DNA of 64,000 nt from Flavobacterium hydrophilum. GTDB lineage: Bacteria; Bacteroidota; Bacteroidia; Flavobacteriales; Flavobacteriaceae. The notes beneath the pieces are model-generated. The model was not told where the DNA came from. It saw only the letters and a list, made by a program, of their open reading frames with translations, and did not search any database. Where the stretch lies: assembly GCF_003202405.1 (NCBI RefSeq), contig NZ_QJHL01000006.1, positions 62,001-126,000 on the forward strand. Direction: 5' to 3'. Of this stretch, positions 1 to 8,651 are shown piece by piece. Both the position numbers and the translations under genes were made by a program. Position 1 is the stretch's first letter. Every line of letters begins with the position of its first letter.

Positions 1-1
1 T

Positions 2-565
2 TTGACTATTAGGCCAAGATTAAATAACAGCTCATTGACAATAGAGAATTCAGGTTCAGATTTTCGTGATTTCGATTTTGGATCTAATTCATATTTCACA
101 TTAGGGGTCGAGGCCGAATTTATTTTGCCGTTTAATAAAAATAGATGGGCAGTTATAGTAGAACCTACCTATCAGTATTTTAAAGCAGAAAAATCTAAAT
201 CTAATTCTAATGTTGTAGGAGGGAAAATCTTGGGAAAAGTAGATTATAAGTCTATTGAATTACCTGTAGGCATACGACGTTATTTTTTTGTGAATAATGC
301 CTTTAAAATTTTTGCAAATACTTCATTGGTACTTGATTTTAGTTCAAGTTCTAAAATTAATTTCACTAGAAATGACGGTTCGGAATTAAGCTCTTTGGAT
401 GTTTCATCAGCATTGAGTCTAGGGCTTGGAATAGGCTGTAAATTTAAAGATAAATATTCTGTAGAAATGAGGTATTTAACGGCAAGAGGACTTTTGAGTG
501 ATTATTCTTTATGGAATTCTTCATATAAAACGGCTTCATTGATACTTGGATATTCATTCTTTTAA
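2..565 (+). CDS. Outer membrane beta-barrel protein, C-terminal part (5' end outside window)
   Basis: The reading frame is open from the window edge, so the true start lies upstream and only the last 187 or so residues are seen. The visible part alternates hydrophobic and polar residues in short strands (for example VEAEFILPF, WAVIVEPTYQYF, YSVEMRYLTARGL) and ends in SLILGYSFF-type residues with a terminal Phe, the usual C-terminal signal of an outer-membrane barrel. This fits the porin-like OMP_b-brl families common in Bacteroidota, usually about 200-250 residues with a signal peptide. No substrate can be inferred. Confident as a barrel, not as to function. Confidence 0.75.
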   Translation: MTIRPRLNNSSLTIENSGSDFRDFDFGSNSYFTLGVEAEFILPFNKNRWAVIVEPTYQYFKAEKSKSNSNVVGGKILGKVDYKSIELPVGIRRYFFVNNAFKIFANTSLVLDFSSSSKINFTRNDGSELSSLDVSSALSLGLGIGCKFKDKYSVEMRYLTARGLLSDYSLWNSSYKTASLILGYSFF

Positions 566-1010
566 AAAGTTATAAATAGATAGTAATCTTCAAACTCCTT
601 TATAAGAGTATTTTAAAATAATGCCATTCCCGAAATGAAATACCTTTAATAGTGTCTAACTTTTTTTGGTAGTTCAAAGGGGAATGGTTTTTTTGCTTAA
701 TCCTACAGTGCGAATTGTTTTTTGATCTTTTTAAAGTCAAAAACATTCTCTTATTTTTTAAACTTGATTTGTATATTTTAAGATGTAATTTTTCAAAGAC
801 ATTGGATTTCTGTAAAATTTAAAGTTTTAAATGTAAAAATGTAAGATAAATTTTCTATAAATTTATGCAAATGTGGTTTGTTACTTATTTTTCTATTTTG
901 TGTTTGAAGATGATGACCTACTTATTTTGTAGAAAATTAAAAGCCAGCGAATTTAAATATTTTATATTCTCACTATAAGCTGAAATAAAATTTAATTTAA
1001 AATTGTTTCT
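566..1010. other. Intergenic stretch, 445 bases
   Basis: No convincing gene here. It holds a long-loop hairpin (CCATTCCC at 624-631 pairing with GGGAATGG at 680-687, then a T run) that may end transcription of the barrel gene. The rest is AT-rich sequence leading to the PAP2 gene. I saw no clear TAnnTTTG element close to the next start. Confidence 0.4.
624..694 (+). terminator. Possible terminator after the barrel gene
   Basis: An 8-bp stem (624-631 with 680-687) with a loop of about 48 bases is followed by seven T. The long loop makes this weaker than the other terminators in the window. Confidence 0.35.
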
Positions 1011-1958
1011 ATGAAATTCTACACTATTATTCTTTTGAGCATATTTTCAATTCCCAGCTTTTCTCAACATGACAGCCTAGACGTAAAACATGACAGTATA
1101 AAAATAAAAAAAGACAATCGCTTCAAAGTAGCGGGGTCAGTAATTGCAGACAGTTTTCTTAGTGTTCCCGGCGATTTTTCGGCCATGGGACATACAATAT
1201 CAAGTGACTGGAAAAGAACAGCGCTTTATACCGCAGGAATAATAGGTTTAATAGCTGTTGACAAACAAACTACGGGTTTTCTGCACGATAAGATAGAGCC
1301 CAATATTGATTATAGCTTACCGGAAATTAAAAGTGCAATACCTCATGTAATCGGAACAGACTCTTACATTGTTTATCCAATCATTGGGCTATATGCAGGC
1401 TCTTTACTTATTAACAACGAAAAAGGACAAGTTGTTGCGGTTAATGCTGCTAAATCTTTAGCGTACTCTTATGTTATAACTCAAATCGTTTTAAAAACAT
1501 TGTCATCAAGAAACAGACCTCAAAGAAAAATAAATGATGATAAACCTGTCGTAGAGCCCTTTACAAAAAATCCTTGGGATTTTGGAAATTACGACAATGT
1601 TCACTTTGGGCATGGAGGTACAGGTACGTCATTTCCTTCTTTTCACGCTACTTCGTATTTTGCTGTTGCAAAAGTATTTCAAATGGAGTACAACAACTAT
1701 TGGATACCTTATACATTTGTAACCGCAGTATTTCTTTCAGATATAAAAAGCCATGAACATTGGGTTTCAGACTTATTGGTAGGAGGCTTAGTTGGTACAA
1801 TAATAGGGCGGTCTATAGTAATTAGCAGTCGCAAGCAAAGAGCAAAAAGAGATTCCACTGTTTTTAAAGATGATCCTAAAAAATTCACAATGCAGAAACA
1901 ATTAATTCCTCAAATTTCAAATTCTATGGTTGGTTTTCATTTTATTGGGACTTTTTAG
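1011..1958 (+). CDS. PAP2-family membrane phosphatase
   Basis: A 315-residue protein with a signal peptide (MKFYTIILLSIFSIPSFSQ) and several hydrophobic segments. All three PAP2 motifs are visible: K162 with R169-P170 (motif 1), P209-S-F-H212 (motif 2, with Phe where Gly is common), and S243 with H250 and D254 (motif 3). In this family the two histidines and the Asp catalyse hydrolysis of a phospholipid-type phosphate, such as phosphatidate, phosphatidylglycerol phosphate or undecaprenyl pyrophosphate. Enzyme class is clear; substrate is not. The signal peptide and N-terminal charged stretch suggest an active site facing the periplasm. It stands alone, with a long non-coding region after it. 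Confidence 0.88.
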   Translation: MKFYTIILLSIFSIPSFSQHDSLDVKHDSIKIKKDNRFKVAGSVIADSFLSVPGDFSAMGHTISSDWKRTALYTAGIIGLIAVDKQTTGFLHDKIEPNIDYSLPEIKSAIPHVIGTDSYIVYPIIGLYAGSLLINNEKGQVVAVNAAKSLAYSYVITQIVLKTLSSRNRPQRKINDDKPVVEPFTKNPWDFGNYDNVHFGHGGTGTSFPSFHATSYFAVAKVFQMEYNNYWIPYTFVTAVFLSDIKSHEHWVSDLLVGGLVGTIIGRSIVISSRKQRAKRDSTVFKDDPKKFTMQKQLIPQISNSMVGFHFIGTF

Positions 1959-2264
1959 ACTTCAAAAAAATATGAATTTTCCGATTTCCGAAAGCTGAAT
2001 AGGATTTTTTGGGCATCACCCTCCGGGTCGGGCTTTTGGCTAAATCTTTTGCTACGTTTCACTACACAAAAGGATACCGCCTCTATCCCTGATGCGATTC
2101 TCGGAGACTTGTTGGTTATAGTAATTGTAATTGACACAAGAGACATGGAACAATTCTATAAACGATTTGCTTAATGACCATGAGTGAGACATTTATTTTT
2201 ATCATGCGTTATCCCAATTGCAAAAGTGTAGCAAGAAATAGTATATAAATTTTAAAATTTTGAT
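1959..2264. repeat. Intergenic stretch with a GC-richer repeat-like element (about 2000-2110)
   Basis: About 2005-2105 is much richer in G and C than its surroundings and has no codon structure that I trust. Its stretch AGGATACCGCCTCTATC (2081-2097) recurs, with one change (AGGATATCGCCTCTATC), at 26408-26424, also between genes and also after a CTTTTG-rich lead. I recall similar sequences as scattered intergenic elements in flavobacterial genomes, but cannot check that here. The remaining bases up to 2264 show nothing recognisable. Confidence 0.45.
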
Positions 2265-2441
2265 TTATATGAAATTACGTATCGAAAATACATAACTACA
2301 AACTATAAATAGTAAGCATAATGAAATAATAATGAAGCTAATTGTTATAAGTATTATTTCTTTATTTTTTTTGCGGTCTGTTTCTTCATGATTTTGTAAT
2401 AATTCAAATTCATGTCTTCTTAGGTGATATTTATGAGTCAT
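2265..2441 (-). CDS. Small predicted single-pass membrane protein (58 residues)
   Basis: A short frame read on the minus strand: MTHKYHLRRHEFELLQNHEE, a Lys-rich stretch (KKNK), then a hydrophobic segment at about residues 29-53 and a short basic tail. The layout (charged cytoplasmic head, one membrane helix) is that of a small inner-membrane protein. A perfect TAnnTTTG element (TACTTTTG, minus strand, 2446-2453) lies four bases before the ATG, so a transcript would be leaderless or nearly so. An in-frame stop sits just upstream, so the start cannot be extended. No family recognised. It could be a chance frame in AT-rich DNA; the promoter and clean topology favour a real gene. Confidence 0.45.
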   Translation of the reverse strand: MTHKYHLRRHEFELLQNHEETDRKKNKEIILITISFIIISLCLLFIVCSYVFSIRNFI

Positions 2442-2445
2442 GATT

Positions 2446-2453
2446 CAAAAGTA
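2446..2453 (-). promoter_or_regulatory. -7 element of the small membrane protein
   Basis: TACTTTTG on the minus strand fits TAnnTTTG. It ends four bases before the ATG at 2441. No clear -33 TTG at normal spacing. Confidence 0.4.
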
Positions 2454-2547
2454 TGAGGTTAGTAATAGAGTTATTTACGAAAAAAACGAATACTTGGTTT
2501 TTTGTTGTGTATTGATAAACAGTTGTTTAGGTGCTGTTTTTCCAGAG

Positions 2548-2580
2548 AGAGCAAATTGCATAAGGTGTTTTTTGCTCTTT
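2548..2580 (+). terminator. Hairpin with T run, no obvious gene upstream
   Basis: AGAGCAAA (2548-2555) pairs with TTTGCTCT (2571-2578) around a 15-base loop and is followed by a few T. It lies between the small minus-strand gene and the gene at 2707, so it may be a regulatory hairpin or a remnant rather than a working terminator. Confidence 0.25.
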
Positions 2581-2706
2581 TAAATCAGATGAATTTCAAT
2601 AAAACTCAAATAAAATGCTATTTTAGCTTAATTCAAATTTAGTAATTGCAAAAGTAGTTGTTGAAAATTTGCATCAACATAATTCCAAATCTAAACATTC
2701 GAATCA

Positions 2707-3156
2707 ATGAAAATTACAATTTCCCTGTCGGTAGTATTAATGTTGCTTACTACTAATTTATTCGGCCAGACTATTGCCGATTTGAAACTCAAAAACAAAG
2801 AAGTTCCCAAAGGTTATTCATTAAGCGATGGCAACAATTGTGTTTCTGTTCAGGCTTGTACTTTTTATAATGATATTGAAACATACAGCAACATTGTTGG
2901 AACCGTGAAGAGTAAAGCAATGCAAAGTTTTAAAAGTAGACCGGATAGCGGCTCAATTATGTATTTCGAATTTGAACATGTATTTAAAGGAGAACGTTTT
3001 CTACAGGGATTACTGTGGGGAAAAGGCGGGCAGCCTACAGATGAGCATCCTGAAGAATATGTTGTAAAAGGAAAGTTTCTAATCATTTGGAGTTTTCGTC
3101 CTGACAGTCCTGTCAGGGAAAAATCAGAAGCTAAAATAGATGCGGTTTTGCCCTAA
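2707..3156 (+). CDS. Hypothetical exported protein
   Basis: A 149-residue protein with a clear signal peptide (MKITISLSVVLMLLTTNLFGQ), so probably periplasmic. The mature part has two Cys close together (NNCVSVQACTF, about residues 44-52) that could form a disulfide, and mixed strand-like segments after it. No catalytic motif and no family that I recognise. It is a single gene; the nearest genes are more than 60 bases away. Start chosen at the ATG that gives the signal peptide. Confidence 0.7.
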   Translation: MKITISLSVVLMLLTTNLFGQTIADLKLKNKEVPKGYSLSDGNNCVSVQACTFYNDIETYSNIVGTVKSKAMQSFKSRPDSGSIMYFEFEHVFKGERFLQGLLWGKGGQPTDEHPEEYVVKGKFLIIWSFRPDSPVREKSEAKIDAVLP

Positions 3157-3221
3157 ACTAGTAAACAACGATTATGAGGGATTTAGTAGGGTAAAAATTT
3201 AATTTCTAAACTATTTTGGCT

Positions 3222-3707
3222 ATGAAAAACACATTAGAAATTGCAAATCGTTTTAGGGAGATTATTTTAAATGGAACGTGGGTTGCCAATACAAATTATA
3301 AAGATCAATTAGAGAATCTGGATTGGAAAATAGCTGTTACCCCAATACAAGACTTAAATACAATTGCAGTTCTCGCTCAGCATATTCATTATTATATTAA
3401 AGGTATAAATAATGTTTTAAAAGGTGGAACTCTAGATATAAAAGATAAATTTAGTTTTGATTTTCCTATTATTCATTCATCTCAGGAATGGAAAACATTT
3501 TTAACCAAATTTTGGACTGATGCCGAAGAATTTGCTCTTTTGATAGAACAAATGAATGATGAAAAATTAAATCAGAGTTTTGTTGATAAGCAGTACGGCA
3601 CATATAAAAGAAACATTGAATGCATGATTGAGCATAGTTATTATCATTTAGGTCAGATTGTATTAATAAAAAAGCTGATAGTTAATAAAAAAGTTCTGTT
3701 TAAATAA
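3222..3707 (+). CDS. DinB-like putative metal-binding protein
   Basis: A 161-residue helical protein of the DinB/YfiT-like superfamily. Such proteins form a four-helix bundle with three His holding a metal; some are thiol transferases for bacillithiol or mycothiol, but most have no known substrate. His residues sit where expected, in AQHIHYY near residue 48 and in IEHSYYHLGQ near residue 138. The ATG at 3222 is preferred to the TTG six bases earlier. The 9-mer GTAGGGTAA lies 28 bases upstream, but without the second half of the motif described at 37438. Confidence 0.75.
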   Translation: MKNTLEIANRFREIILNGTWVANTNYKDQLENLDWKIAVTPIQDLNTIAVLAQHIHYYIKGINNVLKGGTLDIKDKFSFDFPIIHSSQEWKTFLTKFWTDAEEFALLIEQMNDEKLNQSFVDKQYGTYKRNIECMIEHSYYHLGQIVLIKKLIVNKKVLFK

Positions 3708-3876
3708 AATTAACTGATTTATTAATTCTCCTCTATTATATTTTTAATTTGAAGAGATAAATTGAAAACAGACCATGCGTAGTAAAAGTAGAATATTTGT
3801 TCTCAAAATTAAATTTCAGATAGGCATAGTTGTTGAAAGTTAAAAAAGATATATTTACATCTTCAAAACGATTCCT

Positions 3877-5058
3877 ATGCAAAAAATTACTTTATTAGTT
3901 TCTATATTATTACTAGCGTTATCGTGTGGCGTAAAAACGACACAATCACTTATCAGTGATGGTAATTATGATGCTGCGATAAACCGTGCTGTCGAGGCAT
4001 TAAAAACGAATAAGGATTCCAAAGGAAAACAAGATTATGTGTATTTGTTAGAAGAAGCTTTTGCTAAAGCAAAAGACCGGGATTTGAGAAATTTAGAAAT
4101 GATGCAAAAAGAAAAAAATCCTGCTAATCTGGAGCTAATCTACAATACTTATGTACAGCTAAACAATCGTCAGGAAAAAATCAGGCCAATATTGCCGATT
4201 CGGTTATTGAAGCAGGGAAAAGATGCTCAATTTGTTTTTGATAATTATTCGGATCAGATTGTGAGCAGTAAAAATGCTTTGTCTAAGTTTTTATATGAAA
4301 ACGCGCAGGTTCTCTTAAAATCATCCAATAAACTTGATGCAAGAAAAGCATATGATGATTTAGGTTATATAGAAAGCATTAATCCAAATTATAAAAATGT
4401 CAAAAAATTAATGGGTGACGCCCAATTTAAAGGTACAGATTTCGTAAATGTTTACGCTGTTAATGAAACCAATATAATTATTCCGAAGCAATTGCAAAAC
4501 GATTTATTGGATTTAAGTACTTATGGGTTAAATGATAAATGGACAATTTATCATAATGCAAGACAAAAAAATGTCAATTACGATTACGGTCTGATTTTAA
4601 ACTTCAGGGAAATTTTCATTTCGCCGGAACAGATAAAAGAAAAGGAATTCATTAAAGAAAAAGAAATTAAGGATGGTGTTAAAACGCTTTTAGACAGTAA
4701 GGGCAAACCTGTAAAAGACAGTTTAGGGCGTCCGATAAAAGTTGATAATTTTAAAAAGATCAAAATCAGAATTTTCGAATTCAGGCAATTTAAAGCCTGT
4801 CAGGTAACTGCTAAAGTGGATTATGTAGATTTAAAAAGCAATCAGTTATTGCAATCATTTCCTTTGGCAAGCGAATATGTTTTCGAAAATGTTTATGCAA
4901 CCTATCGGGGTGACAGAAACGCATGCGATGAAAATTATTTAGGTTATTTCAATAAGCGGGCAGTACCTTTTCCAAATAACGAACAAATGGTTTTTGATAC
5001 AGGAGAAGACCTAAAAGCTAAATTTAAAAATATTATAGTTAGAAACAGGTTCAAGTAA
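3877..5058 (+). CDS. Hypothetical lipoprotein, tetratricopeptide-like N-terminal half
   Basis: A 393-residue protein. The signal sequence ends in LLLALSC with Cys17 as probable lipidation site. Residues 20-190 are helical and begin with a repeat-like segment (LISDGNYDAAINRAVEALK) that resembles a TPR helix pair, so a scaffold role is possible. The C-terminal half is mixed strand and charge-rich, with a KEKE/DSKGKP linker around residues 250-285. I do not recognise a named family. It is monocistronic, with an ArsR gene starting about 140 bases later. Confidence 0.7.
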   Translation: MQKITLLVSILLLALSCGVKTTQSLISDGNYDAAINRAVEALKTNKDSKGKQDYVYLLEEAFAKAKDRDLRNLEMMQKEKNPANLELIYNTYVQLNNRQEKIRPILPIRLLKQGKDAQFVFDNYSDQIVSSKNALSKFLYENAQVLLKSSNKLDARKAYDDLGYIESINPNYKNVKKLMGDAQFKGTDFVNVYAVNETNIIIPKQLQNDLLDLSTYGLNDKWTIYHNARQKNVNYDYGLILNFREIFISPEQIKEKEFIKEKEIKDGVKTLLDSKGKPVKDSLGRPIKVDNFKKIKIRIFEFRQFKACQVTAKVDYVDLKSNQLLQSFPLASEYVFENVYATYRGDRNACDENYLGYFNKRAVPFPNNEQMVFDTGEDLKAKFKNIIVRNRFK

Positions 5059-5156
5059 CAAGAAATATTTACAATCCTATTTGTCATCATTCGATAAATA
5101 GGATTTTTTTTGATTATAAAAAGAACAAAAAGAAAATGCGAAACCAAAAAGTTGTG

Positions 5157-5164
5157 TATATTTG
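5157..5164 (+). promoter_or_regulatory. -7 element before the ArsR gene
   Basis: TATATTTG matches TAnnTTTG and lies 34 bases before the ATG at 5199. No good -33 TTG at 17-23 bases was seen. Confidence 0.5.
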
Positions 5165-5198
5165 CAACTAATTGATTGCGTATTTAAATAATGTTATA

Positions 5199-5525
5199 AT
5201 GAAACGAGATATTTTTCAGGCAATTGCCGATCCAACCCGAAGAGCGATTTTAGTATTGATCTCATCAACTGCGTTAACACCAAATGCAATAGCCCAAAAA
5301 TTTAATACAACAAGACAGGCAGTTTCCAAACATATAAAAATTCTTAATGAATGCGAATTATTGGAAGAAAAAAAAGCAGGAAGAGAAATATATTATCAGC
5401 TTAAAATTGATAAGATGAAAGAAGTAGATCAATGGCTGGAACAATTTAAACAAATTTGGGAAAAACGTTTCGATCAACTGGATCAGATATTAATTAATTT
5501 AAAAGCGAAAGAAAATGAAAACTAA
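5199..5525 (+). CDS. ArsR-family transcriptional regulator
   Basis: A 108-residue winged-helix protein. The N-terminus (IFQAIADPTRRAILVLI) and recognition helix (TRQAVSKHIKILNECELL) are typical of the ArsR/SmtB type whose genes pair with SRPBCC genes. No ELCVCD-type metal-binding motif is present, so metal sensing is unlikely. ATG 5199 is chosen over an upstream TTG because the promoter element lies at 5157. The stop overlaps the next gene by 11 bases, so the two are almost certainly co-translated and the regulator probably controls its own operon. Confidence 0.9.
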   Translation: MKRDIFQAIADPTRRAILVLISSTALTPNAIAQKFNTTRQAVSKHIKILNECELLEEKKAGREIYYQLKIDKMKEVDQWLEQFKQIWEKRFDQLDQILINLKAKENEN

Positions 5526-6018
5526 TCTTTTAATGAATTTTACAATAGACAAAGAAAATAGCACGGTTAATGTAAAACGTGAATTCAGGGCTACAATTCC
5601 CAATGTTTGGGCTGCATGGACAGAGCCTGAAATCCTTGATCAGTGGTGGGCACCAGCTCCTTGGAAATCCAGAACTAAAAGTATGGATTTTAAAGAAGGA
5701 GGTCAGAGGATTTATGCAATGATAGGGCCTGCGGGGGAGGAACATTGGGCCTTAGCTGACTATAAATCAATAACACCTAAAACGAATTTTAAATATCTTG
5801 ATGCTTTTTGCGACAGCGAAGGCAACTTAAATCATGATTTTCCGCGATCAGACTGGGATGTAACTTTTTTAGAGGAAGGTAATTCTACCTTTGTTGAAGT
5901 AGTAATTAAGCACGATAAATTATCTGATTTAGAAATGATTATAGAAATGGGCTTTAAAGAAGGATTTACAATTGCAATGGAAGGTCTGGATGAAATCTTT
6001 AAATCAAAAGGGCTATAA
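5515..6018 (+). CDS. SRPBCC-domain protein (AHSA1-like)
   Basis: A 167-residue protein of the START/Bet v1-like superfamily, activator-of-Hsp90 C-terminal type. The motif WTEPEILDQWWAP (about 35-47) and the end GFKEGFTIAMEGLDEIF are characteristic. These proteins form a deep hydrophobic pocket; the ligand is rarely known. It overlaps the ArsR gene by 11 bases, the standard arrangement for this pair. A second possible ATG lies at 5533 and would give a more usual N-terminus. Family certain, role unknown. Confidence 0.9.
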   Translation: MKTNLLMNFTIDKENSTVNVKREFRATIPNVWAAWTEPEILDQWWAPAPWKSRTKSMDFKEGGQRIYAMIGPAGEEHWALADYKSITPKTNFKYLDAFCDSEGNLNHDFPRSDWDVTFLEEGNSTFVEVVIKHDKLSDLEMIIEMGFKEGFTIAMEGLDEIFKSKGL

Positions 6019-6051
6019 ATTTGTGTGATTATATAATTTAATAATGCAAAT

Positions 6052-6093
6052 AAGAAATCTCTACAGGTTATTTACTGCAGAGATTTCTTTTTA
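6052..6093 (+). terminator. Terminator of the ArsR-SRPBCC operon
   Basis: AAGAAATCTCT (6052-6062) pairs with AGAGATTTCTT (6079-6089), extended by a CAG/CTG pair after one mismatch, and is followed by a T run. Confidence 0.8.
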
Positions 6094-6195
6094 TAAGTAA
6101 GTATATTAAAGGAGAAAAATAAAAAAATAACAATAAAAAAACCTAAAAGGCACAAATTTAAATTTTTTGAGACAAACAAAATGATTTCTAAAATC

Positions 6196-6203
6196 TATCT
6201 TTG
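6196..6203 (+). promoter_or_regulatory. -7 element of the TonB-receptor operon
   Basis: TATCTTTG fits TAnnTTTG exactly and lies 32 bases before the ATG at 6236. The nearest TTG upstream is 26 bases away, slightly longer than usual. Confidence 0.5.
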
Positions 6204-6235
6204 TTAGTTTAATAAACTATATTTAAGTACGGAAT

Positions 6236-8614
6236 ATGGCTACAAAAAAAAACAGCACACTTCTTATTTTTCTAATTACTTTAGTTTCATTTTCTCAGGA
6301 AAAATTTACATTAAGCGGTACGATTACTGACTTTAGTAATAATGAAACGCTAATAGGGGTTCATGTCTATATTCCAGCTTTGAAGATTGGAACTTATACT
6401 AATAAGTATGGGTTTTATTCGCTGACACTTCCTGCTGGTGAGCACCAATTAAAAATAAAAAATTTAGGATATCTGGATGTTGAAAAAAAAATATTTTTAG
6501 AAGAGAATACAAAAGACAATTTATCCTTAAACGAAAGCAGTGAAGAGCTACAGGAGGTTCTAATTAAGGAGGTCAGGCATAAAACTAATATTAAATCACC
6601 TGAAATGAGTGTGAATAGGCTCTCTATTTCTTCTATCAAAAAAATGCCTGTAGTTTTTGGTGAAGTTGACGTTTTAAAATCTATTTTGCTATTGCCTGGG
6701 GTAACAAGTGCTGGAGAAGGTGCATCAGGATTTAATGTCAGAGGAGGAGGTGCTGATCAGAATTTAATTTTATTAGATGAAGCGACCATATTTAATTCAT
6801 CACATGTTTTTGGTTTTTTCTCTGTTTTTAATCCGGATGCTGTTAAGAACTTAAAATTATATAAAGGAGGAATTCCGGCACGTTATGGAGGAAGGGTATC
6901 TTCTGTTTTGGATATATATCAGAAAGACGGAAACAGCAAAGAATTTCATGCAAACGGAGGGATAGGTTTGATTTCTAGCAGAATTCTCGCTGAAGGTCCC
7001 ATAGTAAAAAATAAAGGTTCATTTTTGATAGGAGGAAGAGCTTCTTATGCTCATTTATTTTTAAAATTATCAGAAGACCAAAAAGACAATGCAGCTTATT
7101 TTTATGATCTGAACACGAAATTAAGTTATAAACTAAACGAGAATAACAGTTTATTCTTATCAGGTTATTTTGGTCGCGATGTCTTTAAACTAAATAAAAT
7201 TTTCATGAATACTTATGGGAATTCTACATTGAATTTACGTTGGAGTCATTTGTATTCAGATAAATTATTTGCAAATTTATCATTAATCTATAGTGATTAT
7301 TATTACGGGCTTAATTTAAATTTTGTAGGCTTTAAATGGGATTCCGGAATTAAAAATTATACTGCCAAGTATGATTTTGAAAACTTTATTTCAGATAAAT
7401 TCAAATTAACTTATGGTTTAAACGGAATTTATTATGAGTTCAATCCAGGGATAATTAAGCCTTTAACGGATGAATTTACAATCAATCCTGAGCAATTAGA
7501 TAAAAAATATGCACTTTCAGTGTCACCTTACATTGGTTCAGAAAGTCAGCTTTCAAAAAGAATCACAGTTTATGCTGGATTAAGATTCAGTATGTTTTAT
7601 CGTTTAGGAGCTTCGACAATTAATCAATATGAAAATAATAATGCGGTTGTGTTCAATTCAGAAATGCAGATTTATGAGAAAGGGACACCAGTTTCTACAG
7701 AATATTATAAAAAAAATAAGGTTATTGAAAGTTATAACAACTTTGAGCCCCGGTTTTCAATTTCTGTTCAACTGAATGATGATACAGCAATAAAAGCAAG
7801 TTATAACAGAATGGCACAATATCTCCAGTTAATTTCTAATACTTCGTCACCGACACCTCTCGATATCTGGATGCCAAGTGACAATTATATCAAACCTCAA
7901 ATTGCTGATCAGGTTGCATTAGGTTATTTTAGAAATTTTAATGATGGGGCTTATTCATTAGAAACAGAGGTTTACTATAAAAAAGTCAAAAACAGGCTGG
8001 ATTATATTGACGGGGCTGATCTGATTGCAAATGATGCAATTGAGCAGGTAATTTTAAATGGACGGATGCGGGCTTATGGGTTAGAAATTATGTTAAAAAA
8101 GAACCAAGGCAAATTCAATGGCTGGATTTCTTATACGCTTTCAAAATCAGAACAGCAAACTCCCGGCAGAACAACAGAAGAAACAGGAATTAATAATGGA
8201 CAATGGTATAATTCAGCTTATGACAAATTGCATAATTTAGCTATTACTTCAGCTTATAGTTTAAATAAAAGATGGTCATTTGGTGCAAATTTTATTTTAC
8301 AGTCCGGTCAGCCGGTTTCCTATCCTAATAGCCAGTATGAATATTTAGGGATAACTGTTCCTAATTATGGATTACGAAATGAAAATCGTCTTCCGGCTTA
8401 TCATCATTTAGATATTTCGGCTACATTAACTCTGGAAAAAAATCAAAACAGAAAGTGGAAAGGTGAATGGATTTTTAGTATATATAATTTGTATAATCGA
8501 CAGAATGCTGCTTCTATTAACTTCCGTCAAAATGCAGATACTGGTAATAATGAAGCAGTAAGAACTTCTATTTTTGGAATTGTGCCCGCAGTGAGTTATA
8601 ATTTTAAGTTTTAA
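6236..8614 (+). CDS. TonB-dependent receptor with carboxypeptidase-regulatory-like domain
   Basis: A 792-residue outer-membrane transporter. In order: signal peptide (1-22), carboxypeptidase-regulatory-like beta-sandwich (about 24-100; LSGTITDFSNNETLIGVHVY), plug (about 125-225, with FNVRGGGADQNLILLDEA and ARYGGRVSSVLDI), then a 22-strand-type barrel ending in SYNFKF with a terminal Phe. Energised by TonB-ExbBD, such receptors import large or scarce ligands. The next gene is a DUF4249 lipoprotein, a common partner of this receptor subtype in Bacteroidota, presumably a surface subunit as SusD is for SusC. The ligand is unknown; no glycan enzymes lie nearby. Confidence 0.92.
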   Translation: MATKKNSTLLIFLITLVSFSQEKFTLSGTITDFSNNETLIGVHVYIPALKIGTYTNKYGFYSLTLPAGEHQLKIKNLGYLDVEKKIFLEENTKDNLSLNESSEELQEVLIKEVRHKTNIKSPEMSVNRLSISSIKKMPVVFGEVDVLKSILLLPGVTSAGEGASGFNVRGGGADQNLILLDEATIFNSSHVFGFFSVFNPDAVKNLKLYKGGIPARYGGRVSSVLDIYQKDGNSKEFHANGGIGLISSRILAEGPIVKNKGSFLIGGRASYAHLFLKLSEDQKDNAAYFYDLNTKLSYKLNENNSLFLSGYFGRDVFKLNKIFMNTYGNSTLNLRWSHLYSDKLFANLSLIYSDYYYGLNLNFVGFKWDSGIKNYTAKYDFENFISDKFKLTYGLNGIYYEFNPGIIKPLTDEFTINPEQLDKKYALSVSPYIGSESQLSKRITVYAGLRFSMFYRLGASTINQYENNNAVVFNSEMQIYEKGTPVSTEYYKKNKVIESYNNFEPRFSISVQLNDDTAIKASYNRMAQYLQLISNTSSPTPLDIWMPSDNYIKPQIADQVALGYFRNFNDGAYSLETEVYYKKVKNRLDYIDGADLIANDAIEQVILNGRMRAYGLEIMLKKNQGKFNGWISYTLSKSEQQTPGRTTEETGINNGQWYNSAYDKLHNLAITSAYSLNKRWSFGANFILQSGQPVSYPNSQYEYLGITVPNYGLRNENRLPAYHHLDISATLTLEKNQNRKWKGEWIFSIYNLYNRQNAASINFRQNADTGNNEAVRTSIFGIVPAVSYNFKF

Positions 8615-8651
8615 AAAACCATTTTCTGATAAAGAGATAAAATATAAAAGT

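Noticed and set aside
1955..2146. Minus-strand frame of 63 residues in the repeat-like element
   Set aside because: Lies in non-coding repeat-like DNA and starts without a promoter element.
3185..3194. A further GTAGGGTAA before the DinB gene at 3222
   Set aside because: The second half (GTTTT) is missing at the 14-base spacing, so I do not count it as an ECF promoter.
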